This document shows positions 7,913-16,768 of a stretch of DNA of 64,000 nucleotides, piece by piece. Numbering within the stretch: the first letter of the stretch is position 1; every line of letters begins with the position of its first letter. The stretch covers positions 1 through 64,000 of the forward strand of contig JAQGKD010000113.1 of the NCBI GenBank assembly GCA_028290285.1, written 5' to 3'. The position numbers were made by a program, and so were the translations under genes. The notes below the pieces were generated by a model. It saw only the letters and a program-made list of their open reading frames with translations. It ran no database searches and was not told where the DNA came from. This DNA is from Hyphomicrobiales bacterium. GTDB taxonomy: Bacteria > Pseudomonadota > Alphaproteobacteria > Rhizobiales > Beijerinckiaceae.

Positions 7913-8947
7913 ATGACACTCCGTACAGCATACCTGGCCGGTATCGCCGCTCTGATTGGCGGCCTCTCGAGCCAGCCGGTGGCCGCGCAGCAATCGGTGG
8001 AAGCCTTCTACAAGGGCAAGCAGATCGACTTCATCATCGGCTACACGCCGGGCGGTGGTTACGACACCTATGCGCGGCTCGTCGCTCGCCATATCGGCCA
8101 GTTCATTCCGGGCAATCCGTCCATCGTGGCGCGCAACATGCCGGGCGGAGGCAGCCGCGTCGCGGCGGGCTACATGTTCCGTATCGCACCCAAGGACGGA
8201 ACCGTTCTCGCCACCGCCGACCAGTCGCTCGCCCTGCAGCAGGCGGTCGGCGACAAGACCATCCAGTTCGACACCACGAAGTTCAACTACATCGGCAATC
8301 CGAGCGCCGAGAACAACACGACCGTGGTCTGGGCGACTTCGGGCATCGCCTCGATCGAGGATGCGACCAAGAAGGACGTGCCGATGGGCGCGACCGGCGG
8401 TTCAACCTCGTCGCAATACCCGAAGGTGATGAACGCCCTGCTCGGCACCAAATTCAAGATCATCCTCGGCTATCCCGGCGGCAACGACATCAATCTCGCC
8501 ATGGAGAAGGGCGAGGTCGCAGGTCGGGGGTCCAACAGCTGGGCGTCCTGGAAAGCAACGCGGCCCGACTGGCTGACGAACAAGAAAATCAATATTCTCG
8601 TTCAAATCGGCCTGACGAAGGCGCATGATCTACCCGACGTGCCGTTGCTGATCGACCTCGCCAAGAACGATTCCGACCGCGCGGTGCTGCGCCTGCTCTC
8701 CGCACCCGCCACCATCGGACGCCCGATCTTCACAACACCGGACGTGCCGGCAGAGCGTGTGAAGGCTTTGCGCGAAGCTTTCGAGAAGACGATGAAGGAC
8801 CCGGCGTTCCTCGAAGACGCCGGCAAGGCGAAGCTGGATCTCGACCCGGTTTCCGGCGAGGAACTGCAGAAGATCGTCACCGAGATCATGGCGACGCCGA
8901 AGGAAACCGCCGACAGGCTTTCGTCGATTATCGGCGAACTGCAATAA
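7913..8947 (+). CDS. Bug-family (TctC-like) tripartite tricarboxylate transporter receptor
   Basis: This 344-residue periplasmic receptor has a signal peptide ending VAAQQ, then the usual start of the mature Bug protein (VEAFYKGKQIDFIIGYTPGGGYD). Bug proteins bind small carboxylates or amides and feed TctAB membrane subunits, which are not encoded here. Its central segment (MGATGGSTSSQYPK) is nearly the same as in the receptor at 50636-51679, pointing to a recent duplication or a shared ligand. A bicupin gene follows after 26 bases, so the two are probably co-transcribed. Confidence 0.93.
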   Translation: MTLRTAYLAGIAALIGGLSSQPVAAQQSVEAFYKGKQIDFIIGYTPGGGYDTYARLVARHIGQFIPGNPSIVARNMPGGGSRVAAGYMFRIAPKDGTVLATADQSLALQQAVGDKTIQFDTTKFNYIGNPSAENNTTVVWATSGIASIEDATKKDVPMGATGGSTSSQYPKVMNALLGTKFKIILGYPGGNDINLAMEKGEVAGRGSNSWASWKATRPDWLTNKKINILVQIGLTKAHDLPDVPLLIDLAKNDSDRAVLRLLSAPATIGRPIFTTPDVPAERVKALREAFEKTMKDPAFLEDAGKAKLDLDPVSGEELQKIVTEIMATPKETADRLSSIIGELQ

Positions 8948-8973
8948 GAATCGACCCCGAAGGAGTGTCATCC

Positions 8974-10203
8974 ATGCCTCACGATCCCGACGACAAGACA
9001 CAGCATTGGCACGAGCCAGCAGGCACGCGGAAAGCGGGCTTCGGCGAGTTCAAGAAGCAGCCCACCCCTTACGACGCCTGGATGGAAGCCGAGGGTATCC
9101 CGACTTTCCGCGGCATCGGCATCAGCAAGGTGCAGAACCTGCCGCTGTTCAATTGGAAGCGTCGTGGCGGCAAGGGCCACTTCATCCAGCTCTATGGCAC
9201 CGAAACCAAGTGGGGCTGCTACGTCGTCGAGGTTCCGCCCGGCGGCGCCCTGAACCCCGAGAAGCACATGTACGAGGAAATCTTCCTCGTCGTGGAGGGT
9301 CGCGGCACGACGGAAGTCTGGCAGGAAGGCGATACGAAGAAGCACGTCTTCGAATGGCAGGCCGGCTCGATGTTCTCGATCCCGATGAACGCCTGGTACC
9401 GCCTCGTCAATGCGACGTCCGGCGGCGCGCTGCTGCTCGGCGGCACGACCGCTCCGAACGTGCTCAACCAGCTGAACAACGTGGATGCGGTGTTCAACAA
9501 TCCCTTTGTCTTCCGCGATCGTTTCAACGGCGACGAAGACTTCTTCAAGCCCAAGGACGAAATCTCGCCCGATCCGGTGCGTGGCCTCGCGCAGCGCCGG
9601 ACGAACTTCATCCCCGACGTCATCAATTGTGAATTGCCGCTCGATAACCGCCGTTCGGTCGGCTATCGCCGCGTCGAGCCCTATATGACGAACAACGCCT
9701 TCTATTACTGGATCGGCCAGCACGAGAACGGCCGCTATTCCAAGGGACACGCGCATACGTCCGCGGCGATTTTGATCTGCCTCAAGGGCAAGGGCTACAC
9801 CTACAGCTGGCCCGAGCGCTGCGGCGAGACGCCGTGGAAGGATGGTTTTGGAGACCAGGTCAACCGCCTCGACTACGAGCCGGTCGGTCTCGTGACGGCG
9901 GCTCCGGGTGGCGCGCGCTGGTATCACCAGCACTTCAGCGTGTCGAAGGAAGACTTCCGCCTGACGGCGTGGTTCGGCCCGCACAATCCGGGTCGCGATC
10001 CCGGTGCGCCCGGCGAGAAGCACACCGACTACACGGCCATCGACGTGAACCAGGGCGGCACGGCCATCCCCTATTGGATGGAAGACCCGTATATCCGCCA
10101 GGAATACGAAGAGACGCTGCGCAAGAACGGCGTTCCCTGCCGCATGGACCCGAAGTGGTACGAGCGCCAGGCCGATGCCGACACGACGAAGGAAGTGGTC
10201 TGA
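8974..10203 (+). CDS. Bicupin protein, possible metal-dependent dioxygenase
   Basis: The 409-residue product starts at ATG 8974, 8 bases after AAGGAG (8960-8965). The first cupin barrel is at about 85-160 (GGALNPEKHMYEEIFLVVEG). The second is at about 245-335, with GHAHTS as the metal-binding HxH and WYHQHFS further on. This build resembles gentisate-type ring-cleavage dioxygenases, but the first barrel has a weaker metal site and no family is clear. It is paired with a Bug receptor, suggesting that it acts on the imported compound. There is no signal peptide. The reaction is not assigned. Confidence 0.8.
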   Translation: MPHDPDDKTQHWHEPAGTRKAGFGEFKKQPTPYDAWMEAEGIPTFRGIGISKVQNLPLFNWKRRGGKGHFIQLYGTETKWGCYVVEVPPGGALNPEKHMYEEIFLVVEGRGTTEVWQEGDTKKHVFEWQAGSMFSIPMNAWYRLVNATSGGALLLGGTTAPNVLNQLNNVDAVFNNPFVFRDRFNGDEDFFKPKDEISPDPVRGLAQRRTNFIPDVINCELPLDNRRSVGYRRVEPYMTNNAFYYWIGQHENGRYSKGHAHTSAAILICLKGKGYTYSWPERCGETPWKDGFGDQVNRLDYEPVGLVTAAPGGARWYHQHFSVSKEDFRLTAWFGPHNPGRDPGAPGEKHTDYTAIDVNQGGTAIPYWMEDPYIRQEYEETLRKNGVPCRMDPKWYERQADADTTKEVV

Positions 10204-10217
10204 GACTGCTGACGGGC

Positions 10218-10240
10218 ACCCTCTCCCGGTGGGAGAGGGT
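10218..10240. repeat. Isolated 10-bp palindrome, possible terminator of the cupin gene
   Basis: ACCCTCTCCC and GGGAGAGGGT form a perfect 10-bp stem around a 3-base loop, 14 bases after the cupin stop and followed by CTTT. The same stem opens both 127-base repeats downstream, so this is a solitary piece of that family. Its position would let it act as a transcription terminator. Confidence 0.75.
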
Positions 10241-10269
10241 CTTTCGCAGTATCAAAGCTCGCTGCGCAA

Positions 10270-10396
10270 ACCCTCTCCCATAGGGAGAGGGTGGTCGCGG
10301 AGCGGCCGGGTGAGGGGCTACCACTTTCAGAACCCAGCACCGTAACCCCTCATCAGTCTGCTCCGCAGACAGCTTCTCCCACCGGGAGAAGCGGGG
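10270..10396. repeat. Composite palindromic repeat, copy A
   Basis: This 127-base unit starts with the stem ACCCTCTCCC / GGGAGAGGGT (10270-10279, 10283-10292). It continues with GCGGAGCGGCCGGGTGAGGG and CAGAACCCAGCACC, and ends with a second stem GCTTCTCCC / GGGAGAAGC (10372-10380, 10384-10392). Copy B at 10843-10969 has the same order, orientation and length, with a few substitutions and two compensating one-base indels. Two hairpins joined by a conserved linker resemble BIME-type REP elements. Confidence 0.88.
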
Positions 10397-10410
10397 CCGC
10401 GTTGTTCACG

Positions 10411-10794
10411 TTACAGATCCAAACGCGGTCGTGCGTCGCGCATCGGGAGCCCGCGTGCGGTGTCGATAGCGCGGCGAATTTCCTGCACAACCCAATCCAT
10501 GCGCTCAGCAATTTCGACATTGGTGAACCGCAGCTCCACAAATCCGCGAGCTTCGATGAGCGCCCGCCGCGCCAGATCGGCTTCCATCTGAAGCGCGTGG
10601 TGACTCCCGTCGAGCTCGATAGTCAGGCCGAGGTCGAGACAGGCGAAATCAGCAAAGAACCCGCCAATCGGGACCTGCCGCCTGAACTTGCATCCTTCCA
10701 GCCTCCGCCCGCGAAGCTGCGTCCACAGCGCCCCTTCGGCCGAGGTCTGATCGGCGCGGAGACGGCGGGCAATGGGGATCGAGCGATGCGCCAT
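10411..10794 (-). CDS. DUF559 endonuclease-like protein (Vsr/PD-(D/E)XK fold)
   Basis: The 127-residue product starts at ATG 10794 (MAHRSIPIARRLR). It has the DUF559 signature: TSAEGALWTQLR, GCKFRRQVPIGGFFADFAC, then IELDGSHH, and finally GFVELRFTNVEI. The Glu, Asp and Glu-Asp positions match the acidic catalytic pattern of very-short-patch-repair-like nucleases. No cytosine methylase, which usually accompanies true Vsr, is nearby. It is the only gene between two direct repeats, in antisense orientation to the flanking genes, and its stop lies 14 bases from repeat copy A. An upstream in-frame start at 10854 would run into repeat B and is not favoured. The function is unproven. Confidence 0.85.
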   Translation of the reverse strand: MAHRSIPIARRLRADQTSAEGALWTQLRGRRLEGCKFRRQVPIGGFFADFACLDLGLTIELDGSHHALQMEADLARRALIEARGFVELRFTNVEIAERMDWVVQEIRRAIDTARGLPMRDARPRLDL

Positions 10795-10842
10795 AAGGCA
10801 AAGCTTGCGGTGGAATTTCACGAAATGCAAACGGCGGCCAAA

Positions 10843-10969
10843 ACCCTCTCCCAATGGGAGAGGGTGGCCGCGGAGCGGCCGGGTGAGGGGTTACCGCCTC
10901 TCAGAACCCAGCACCCTAACCCCTCATCAGTCTGCTGCGCAGCAGCTTCTCCCACCGGGAGAAGCGGGG
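10843..10969. repeat. Composite palindromic repeat, copy B
   Basis: This copy has the same orientation and length as copy A: stem ACCCTCTCCC / GGGAGAGGGT at 10843-10852 and 10856-10865, a conserved linker, and stem GCTTCTCCC / GGGAGAAGC at 10945-10953 and 10957-10965. It begins 49 bases upstream of the DUF559 start codon. The two copies together frame the nuclease gene. Confidence 0.88.
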
Positions 10970-11084
10970 GTCACGTTCTATTGCCCCTGTCAGCCCCGAT
11001 CTGAATGCCGGGTGGCGTTCGGGCCAAAAGAGGCGTATGAGACGGATTATCAGCGGCGTTTGAACCGGTCATGCCGCCCAGCAG

Positions 11085-12959
11085 GTGCGTGCGCACAGTG
11101 CGCGTGCCTCCGCCCCCGTTCCGAAGGTTTCCGAGACATTGGCTTTTCCCGCGACTAATCCGACCCTTGCTCGCGCACTCACCGAGCGCGACTATCTCGA
11201 GGCGACCCCCGTTCAGCTCGCCGTGCTGAAGCCCGAGTCGCAGGGGCGCGATCTCCTCGTCTCCGCCCAGACAGGCTCGGGCAAGACCGTGGCATACGGT
11301 CTGGCCATTGCCGAAGATCTTCTCGGCGATGCCGAAGTGATGGAGCGGGCAGCCGCCCCCCTCGCCCTCGTCGTCGCCCCCACGCGCGAACTCGCGCTTC
11401 AGGTTCATCGCGAACTGGCCTGGCTCTATGCCGGCGCCAAGGCGAAAGTCGTTTCCTGCGTCGGTGGCATGGACCCGCGCCGCGAGCGCCGCCTGCTGGC
11501 GGAAGGCGCGCATATCGTGGTCGGTACGCCCGGCCGCCTGCGCGATCATATCGAGCGCAAGGGCCTCGACGTTTCCCAACTGAAGGCCCTCGTCCTAGAC
11601 GAGGCCGATGAAATGCTCGATCTCGGCTTCCGCGAGGATCTCGAAGAAATCCTGAAGCTGACTCCGCGCGAACGCCGCACGCTTCTCTTCTCCGCGACGC
11701 TCCCCAAGGTCATCGTGAACCTCGCCCGCGAATATCAGCGCGATGCGTTCCGCATCGAGGTCGGGGCGGGCGTCCGCGCCCATGCCGACATCGAGTACCG
11801 CGCCATGCGCGTGCTTCCCAACGAGGTCGACCATGCCGTGGTCAACCTGCTTCGCTTCTACGAATCGCCCAGCGCGCTCGTGTTCTGCAACACGCGCGAA
11901 GCCGTTCGCCACATGCACGCCGCCCTCCTCGAGCGCGGCTTCACCGTCGTCGCGCTGTCGGGTGAACTGAGCCAGAACGAGCGCACCCACGCGCTGCAAT
12001 CGCTGCGCGATGGACGCGCGCGCATCTGCGTGGCGACCGACGTGGCTGCGCGCGGCATCGATCTGCCCAACCTCGGGCTCGTCGTTCACGCCGAGATCCC
12101 GAACGACGCAGAAACTCTCCAGCATCGCAGCGGCCGTACAGGCCGCGCGGGCAAGAAGGGCATCGCCGTCCTTGTCGTCACGCAGGCGCGCCGGCGTCGC
12201 GCCGAACGCCTGCTCGTCGATGCAGGCGTGCAGCCGACCTGGTGCGGCCCGCCGACTGTCGAAGAAATCCGGAAGCTGGATCAGGAGCGCCTGATGCGCG
12301 ACGAAGTATTCAGCGACGAATCGACGGACGAAGACGTCAGCCTCGCGCGCGCGCTCCTGGCCGAACGCTCGGCCGAGGAAGTCGCCGCCGCGCTGGTCCG
12401 CATGTACAGGCAGCGCCTGCCCTCCCCCGAGGACGTCGTCGATCCCGGCCATGGCCGCAGCGAGTCGCGCCCGGTGCGAGCCGAGCGGGCGGAGCGCCCG
12501 TCGTGGCAGGAGCGAAATGCCGCTGCTGCTCCCGCCCGGAGCGAAGGTTTTGAAAAGCCCCGCTCCCCCTCGCCTGCCCGTTCGGCTGGCGGCCCGCGCG
12601 GGGCTGGTGTCTGGTTCCATATCGACATTGGCCGCAAGAACAACGCCGACCCGAAGTGGCTGCTGCCGATGATCTGCAAGCGCGGCAAGGTCTCGCGCGA
12701 CCAGATCGGCGCCATCCGCATCTTCGACAAGGAAACGAAATTCGAGGTCACGGCCGATGCGGCGGAGGCTTTCGCCGTCGCCATGATGCATCCGGGCAAG
12801 GAAACCAAGGCCGGCCAGGCCGACCTGAATTTCACGAGGCTCGATCAGTCGGCACCCGTCGCCGCGCCTTCGAAGTTCAACAAGAAGAAGCGCGAGCCTT
12901 TCGGCGACCCGAAGCCGGGCGATGCAGAGCGCACGAAGTTCCGCAAGGAACAGGCCTGA
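11085..12959 (+). CDS. DEAD-box ATP-dependent RNA helicase with DbpA-type RNA-binding domain
   Basis: Up to 624 residues. The helicase core shows a Q motif (ATPVQLAVL), Walker A (AQTGSGKT), PTRELA, the DEAD box in DEADEMLDLGF, SAT, VFCNTR and HRSGRTGRAG. The C-terminal region (WFHIDIGRKN, near residue 505) is a DbpA-like RRM domain that in relatives targets helicases to structured RNA. A basic tail (FNKKKRE) follows. It is expected to remodel RNA in ribosome assembly or cold adaptation. The start is uncertain: GTG 11085 is the longest option and TTG 11139 (LAFPATNP) fits homologue N termini. It stands alone in its orientation. Confidence 0.92.
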   Translation: MRAHSARASAPVPKVSETLAFPATNPTLARALTERDYLEATPVQLAVLKPESQGRDLLVSAQTGSGKTVAYGLAIAEDLLGDAEVMERAAAPLALVVAPTRELALQVHRELAWLYAGAKAKVVSCVGGMDPRRERRLLAEGAHIVVGTPGRLRDHIERKGLDVSQLKALVLDEADEMLDLGFREDLEEILKLTPRERRTLLFSATLPKVIVNLAREYQRDAFRIEVGAGVRAHADIEYRAMRVLPNEVDHAVVNLLRFYESPSALVFCNTREAVRHMHAALLERGFTVVALSGELSQNERTHALQSLRDGRARICVATDVAARGIDLPNLGLVVHAEIPNDAETLQHRSGRTGRAGKKGIAVLVVTQARRRRAERLLVDAGVQPTWCGPPTVEEIRKLDQERLMRDEVFSDESTDEDVSLARALLAERSAEEVAAALVRMYRQRLPSPEDVVDPGHGRSESRPVRAERAERPSWQERNAAAAPARSEGFEKPRSPSPARSAGGPRGAGVWFHIDIGRKNNADPKWLLPMICKRGKVSRDQIGAIRIFDKETKFEVTADAAEAFAVAMMHPGKETKAGQADLNFTRLDQSAPVAAPSKFNKKKREPFGDPKPGDAERTKFRKEQA

Positions 12960-12960
12960 T

Positions 12961-13374
12961 TCAAAACTCCGTCGCGGGCGCCTTGGCGCGTCTCGCGACG
13001 GAATTCTGCCAGAAGCAGAGCGCGGGCGTCACGCACAGCTCCATCGCAAGGCCGAACATCATTGGCGTCGGCGGCGTGCCCGCTGCAAACAACCCCAGAA
13101 GTCGAGCCAGCCCGCCGCAGAAAACGATGGCCGTCAGCAGACGGAATGTCGACGCGTGCCGCTCGATGTCGGGGATCGTCAGCCCGAAGGCGATGCCGAT
13201 CCCCAGCAGCAAGCCCGAGAGATAGCGAAAGTGGCTGTCCTGCAGCAATGTCGCGGCATCCCCACCGGTGAAGCGCGCGCCCAGGAACACGCCCGCGCCG
13301 CCGGCGCCGATGGGAACGCAGATCGCCAGAAGGACCGCAACCTGAAGCGCGCGGCGGCTCCCCGCAGGCGTCAT
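12961..13374 (-). CDS. DUF4345-like integral membrane protein
   Basis: The 137-residue product has four predicted membrane segments (about 10-30, 46-66, 77-97 and 104-124). The sequence FRYLSGLLLGIGIAF followed by IPDIERH is typical of DUF4345 proteins. No biochemical function is established for the family. Its start codon overlaps the msrB stop by ATGA (13371-13374), so it is translated with the exported MsrB. The gene ends one base from the convergent helicase gene. Confidence 0.75.
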   Translation of the reverse strand: MTPAGSRRALQVAVLLAICVPIGAGGAGVFLGARFTGGDAATLLQDSHFRYLSGLLLGIGIAFGLTIPDIERHASTFRLLTAIVFCGGLARLLGLFAAGTPPTPMMFGLAMELCVTPALCFWQNSVARRAKAPATEF

Positions 13375-13874
13375 CCGCTGACTTGCTCAGCGCCGGGCAC
13401 GAACTTCAGCGCCACGCCGTTGAGGCAATGGCGCTTGCCCGTGGGCGGCGGACCGTCATCGAAAATATGCCCGAGGTGCCCGCCGCAACGGCGGCAATGC
13501 ACTTCCGTGCGCGACATGAGGAAGCTTCGGTCGCTCTTGGTGCGCACGGCATTGTCGAGCGAGGCCGTGAAGCTCGGCCAGCCCGTGCCGCTTTCGAACT
13601 TCGCCTTGGACGAATAGACCGGCAAGTCACAGCCTGCGCAATGAAAAAGCCCGGCGCGCTTCTCGTTGTTGAGCGGACTGGTATAGGCGCGTTCCGTGCC
13701 CTCCTTGCGCAGCACGTCGAACTGCTCGGGCGTCAGCAGCTTTTTCCACTCGGCTTCCGATTTGGTGGTTTCGAAGATTTCCTCCGCGCCCTGCGCGCCG
13801 GAGGACATCGCGCCGAGCGCAGCCAGACCCAGCAGGGCGCGGCCTCTTTCGAGCAAGCTTCTACGTGTGGTCAT
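13371..13874 (-). CDS. msrB: Exported peptide-methionine (R)-S-oxide reductase
   Basis: The 167-residue product starts at ATG 13874 with a Tat-like signal (MTTRRSLLERGRALLGL) and an AQGAE cleavage region. MsrB motifs follow: CAGCDLP and CRRCGGHLGH (the zinc-binding CxxC pairs), GTGWPSF, and HCLNGVALKFVP with the catalytic Cys. It reduces methionine-R-sulfoxide in proteins; the signal places it in the periplasm. Its electron donor there is not evident. An exported MsrA is encoded at 25821 and an MsrQ at 22328. The longer reading frame from 13916 would bury the Tat signal and is not used. Confidence 0.93.
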   Translation of the reverse strand: MTTRRSLLERGRALLGLAALGAMSSGAQGAEEIFETTKSEAEWKKLLTPEQFDVLRKEGTERAYTSPLNNEKRAGLFHCAGCDLPVYSSKAKFESGTGWPSFTASLDNAVRTKSDRSFLMSRTEVHCRRCGGHLGHIFDDGPPPTGKRHCLNGVALKFVPGAEQVSG

Positions 13875-14044
13875 GGCCCGTGTCCTCCCGGCGACTTTTC
13901 GCCTGGACAGGTACATGCGTGCAACCTACCGGGATGCAAGGCCCGCGTCACGAAAGGTTGACTTGGCCTTAGGCTAGCCTGACCGCTGGTCAAGCGCGGC
14001 GCTTTGCGCCAGCATGATGCCCGAGAAGCGGGACACGTTCAGGC

Positions 14045-15568
14045 ATGGCATTCGACATTCTGGTCGTCGGGGGCGGAATCAACGGCTGCGGCATTGCGCG
14101 TGATGCCGCCGGGCGCGGCCTCTCTGTGCTGCTCGTCGAGGCGGCAGACCTCGCGAGTGCCACCTCCTCCGCCTCGACCAAGCTGATCCACGGCGGGTTG
14201 CGCTATCTCGAACATTACGAGTTTCGCCTCGTGCGCGAAGCCCTGCAGGAGCGCGAGCTCTTGCTCTCACAGGCACCGCACATCATCTGGCCCATGCGTT
14301 TCGTGCTCCCGCACGATCCCGCGATCCGGCCTGCGTGGCTCGTGCGCATCGGGCTGTTTCTCTACGATCATCTGGCGAAACGTCAGCGCCTGCCCGCGTG
14401 CGGCCAGATCCGCCGCGCTGGCCATGCCTTCGGAGCGCCGCTTCAGGACTGGGTGGATCGCGCCTTCGTCTATTCCGATTGCTGGGTAGACGATGCACGC
14501 CTGGTCTCGCTCGTCGCGCTCGACGCGCGGGAAAGAGGCGCGTCGGTCGCCCTGCGCACCCGGCTCGTCACGGCCAGGCGCGAGGGTGCGAACTGGAGTG
14601 CGACGCTCATGCGGGCCGACGGCACCGACGAGCAAGTCGACGCACGCGCCATCGTCAACGCGGCCGGCCCATGGGTTGGCGACGTGCTGGGCGGCGCTCT
14701 CGGGGTGACTGCGCGCAGCCACGTTCGCCTCGTGAAAGGCAGCCACATTGTCGTGGATCGGCTCTATCAGGGCGAGCAGGCCTATATGTTCCAGAATCCG
14801 GATGGCCGGATCATCTTCGTCATTCCCTACGAGGGCGCGTTCACGCTGATCGGCACCACCGATGTTGCCTTCGAAGGCGACCCGCGGGACGCGGCGATCA
14901 CGCCTGACGAGATCGGCTACCTGATCGCCGGCGTTGAGCGTTTCATGCGGGCTCGCCTGCGCCCCAGCGATATCCGGCACAGCTTTTCCGGCGTGCGCCC
15001 GCTCTACGACGACGGCACCGCCGATGCCCCGAGTATCACGCGCGACTACGTGCTGGAGCTTGACCGGGCGGGCGGCGCACCGGTCCTTTCGGTGTACGGG
15101 GGCAAGATCACGACGTTCCGCCGCCTCGCCGAACACGCGCTGGCGGATCTCGCACCCTTCTTCCCTTCGATGGGTCCCGCCTGGACGGCAGAGGCGGTTC
15201 TGCCCGGCGGGGATGTTCCCGACGGCGACATTGCTGCCTTTGCTGGGGATTTGCGGTCGCGCCATCCGTTTCTGAGCCCGGAGGTGACGATGAGGCTTGC
15301 GCACGCCTATGGCACGCGGGCCTCGGATTTCCTGGGGACGGCCACGAAACCCGAGGATCTGGGCCAGGACTTCGGCCACGGGTTCACGATGGCCGAGCTG
15401 GATTATCTCCGCTCGGTGGAGCTTGCCGCGTCGGCTGAGGACGTGCTCTGGCGGCGGTCCAAGCTCGGCCTGCATCTGGACGCGGCGGCTCGCGCGCAGG
15501 TCGCGGCCCGGTTTGGCGCCACCGAACGTCTGGAAACAACCATCTCATCTTCTTCGTCTGCAAAATGA
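14045..15568 (+). CDS. glpD: Glycerol-3-phosphate dehydrogenase, FAD-dependent
   Basis: This 507-residue enzyme oxidises sn-glycerol 3-phosphate to dihydroxyacetone phosphate and reduces quinone at the inner membrane. An N-terminal FAD fold (VVGGGINGCGIARDAAGRG) and STKLIHGGLRYLE, the classic GlpD segment, lie in the first 60 residues. SVYGGKITTFRRLAEHAL is near the C-terminal third. The length is normal. No glpF, glpK or glpR lies beside it. Confidence 0.95.
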   Translation: MAFDILVVGGGINGCGIARDAAGRGLSVLLVEAADLASATSSASTKLIHGGLRYLEHYEFRLVREALQERELLLSQAPHIIWPMRFVLPHDPAIRPAWLVRIGLFLYDHLAKRQRLPACGQIRRAGHAFGAPLQDWVDRAFVYSDCWVDDARLVSLVALDARERGASVALRTRLVTARREGANWSATLMRADGTDEQVDARAIVNAAGPWVGDVLGGALGVTARSHVRLVKGSHIVVDRLYQGEQAYMFQNPDGRIIFVIPYEGAFTLIGTTDVAFEGDPRDAAITPDEIGYLIAGVERFMRARLRPSDIRHSFSGVRPLYDDGTADAPSITRDYVLELDRAGGAPVLSVYGGKITTFRRLAEHALADLAPFFPSMGPAWTAEAVLPGGDVPDGDIAAFAGDLRSRHPFLSPEVTMRLAHAYGTRASDFLGTATKPEDLGQDFGHGFTMAELDYLRSVELAASAEDVLWRRSKLGLHLDAAARAQVAARFGATERLETTISSSSSAK

Positions 15569-15637
15569 ACCCCAGCAAAGCTGGATCGTTCTGAGCCTAT
15601 CGGCGGCATTCAGCCACCGCGGATAGAGGGGGTAAGC

Positions 15638-15922
15638 ATGGGCTTGATTTGGACGATTCTCATCGGTCTGGTCGCAGGTTTGATCGCACGCATGATTTCC
15701 AGCGCGCCGAAAGAGCCGAGCGGCTTCATCATGACGGCTCTGCTGGGCGTCGTCGGCGCGGTGGTGGCGACCTATCTCGGACAAGCAATCGGCTGGTACG
15801 GACCGAACCAGGGCGCGGGCCTGATTGGCGCCGTCGTCGGCGCGCTCATCGTTCTCGCTCTATGGAACTGGCTTTTCGCTGGCCGTGGCACCAGCAACAC
15901 GCTCGACGACCGTCGCCTCTGA
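15638..15922 (+). CDS. GlsB/YeaQ/YmgE-family membrane protein
   Basis: The 94-residue product has three hydrophobic stretches rich in Gly and Ala (WTILIGLVAGLIARMI, then ALLGVVGAVVATYLG, then LIGAVVGALIVLALWNW). This pattern is shared by the transglycosylase-associated/GlsB family. These proteins are often induced by general stress, but their role is not known. A strong-looking GAGGGGG precedes the start. It stands alone. Confidence 0.85.
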   Translation: MGLIWTILIGLVAGLIARMISSAPKEPSGFIMTALLGVVGAVVATYLGQAIGWYGPNQGAGLIGAVVGALIVLALWNWLFAGRGTSNTLDDRRL

Positions 15923-16006
15923 CGCGAGAAGCTGCGGCGTGGCATGATTGCCTCCAGGGAATCACTCGGGCCTGCGCGCCCGGGTGTTGGAGGCTGGCGT
16001 CCGATC

Positions 16007-16768
16007 ATGTGCGAACTGCTGGGTATGACCGCGAATGTCCCGACCGACATTCGTTTCAGTTTCGCGGCGCTGGCACAGCGCGGCGGTGGCACCGGCCCGC
16101 ACCGTGACGGCTGGGGCATCGCCTTTTACGAGGGGCGCGGCACGCGCGCCTTTCACGATCCGCAACCAAGCGCGCATTCCGAGATCGCGCGGCTGCTGCG
16201 CGACTATCCGCTGAAGAGCGAGATCGTCATCGCCCATGTGCGCCGCGCCAACCGTGGCCGCGTGGGCCTGGAAAACACGCATCCTTTCACGCGCGAACTT
16301 TGGGGCCGCGCCTGGACCTTCGCCCATAACGGCCAGTTGAAGGGCATCAAGAAGCGGCGGCTCAAGCTCTTCCACCCCATCGGCACCACCGACAGCGAGC
16401 ACGCTTTCTGCTGGCTGCTCGACCAGTTGCGAGCGTCCTTCGCCACCCTGCCTTCACCCGCTGCGCTCGACCGGGCGCTGGGCCAGCTTTGCCGCGATCT
16501 CGGCACGCTCGGCATCTTCAATGTGCTGATGAGCGAAGGCCGCACGCTCTACGCATTCTGCAACAAGCAGCTCTACTACCTCGTCCGGCAAGCGCCGTTC
16601 GGCGTGGCGACCCTGGTCGACGAGGATCTGCGCGTCGATTTTTCGACCGTGACGAGCCCCGGGGATCGCGTTGTCGTCGTCGCGAGCAATCCACTTACTC
16701 GCGACGAGATCTGGTCCGAACTGCCACTCCAGACGCTGACCGCAATCAGGAATGGCACCGTCGTCTGA
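16007..16768 (+). CDS. Class II glutamine amidotransferase, YafJ-like
   Basis: The 253-residue product starts MCEL at ATG 16007, so Cys2 becomes the N-terminal nucleophile after Met removal. Also seen are RGGGTGPHRDGWGIAFYEG, VIAHVRRANRG and FAHNGQL, which form the glutaminase site. No synthetase domain is attached. Relatives hydrolyse gamma-glutamyl compounds, for example in ergothioneine synthesis (EgtC), but EgtB and EgtD are not nearby. An upstream GTG is possible, but the Cys at position 2 decides the start. Confidence 0.9.
   Translation: MCELLGMTANVPTDIRFSFAALAQRGGGTGPHRDGWGIAFYEGRGTRAFHDPQPSAHSEIARLLRDYPLKSEIVIAHVRRANRGRVGLENTHPFTRELWGRAWTFAHNGQLKGIKKRRLKLFHPIGTTDSEHAFCWLLDQLRASFATLPSPAALDRALGQLCRDLGTLGIFNVLMSEGRTLYAFCNKQLYYLVRQAPFGVATLVDEDLRVDFSTVTSPGDRVVVVASNPLTRDEIWSELPLQTLTAIRNGTVV

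Noticed and set aside
10411-10794. Very-short-patch repair gene vsr
   Set aside because: The protein belongs to the broader DUF559 group and no cytosine methylase gene is nearby.
12961-13374. DUF4345 gene as part of the helicase transcript
   Set aside because: It is on the opposite strand and overlaps msrB by ATGA, so it belongs to the msrB unit.
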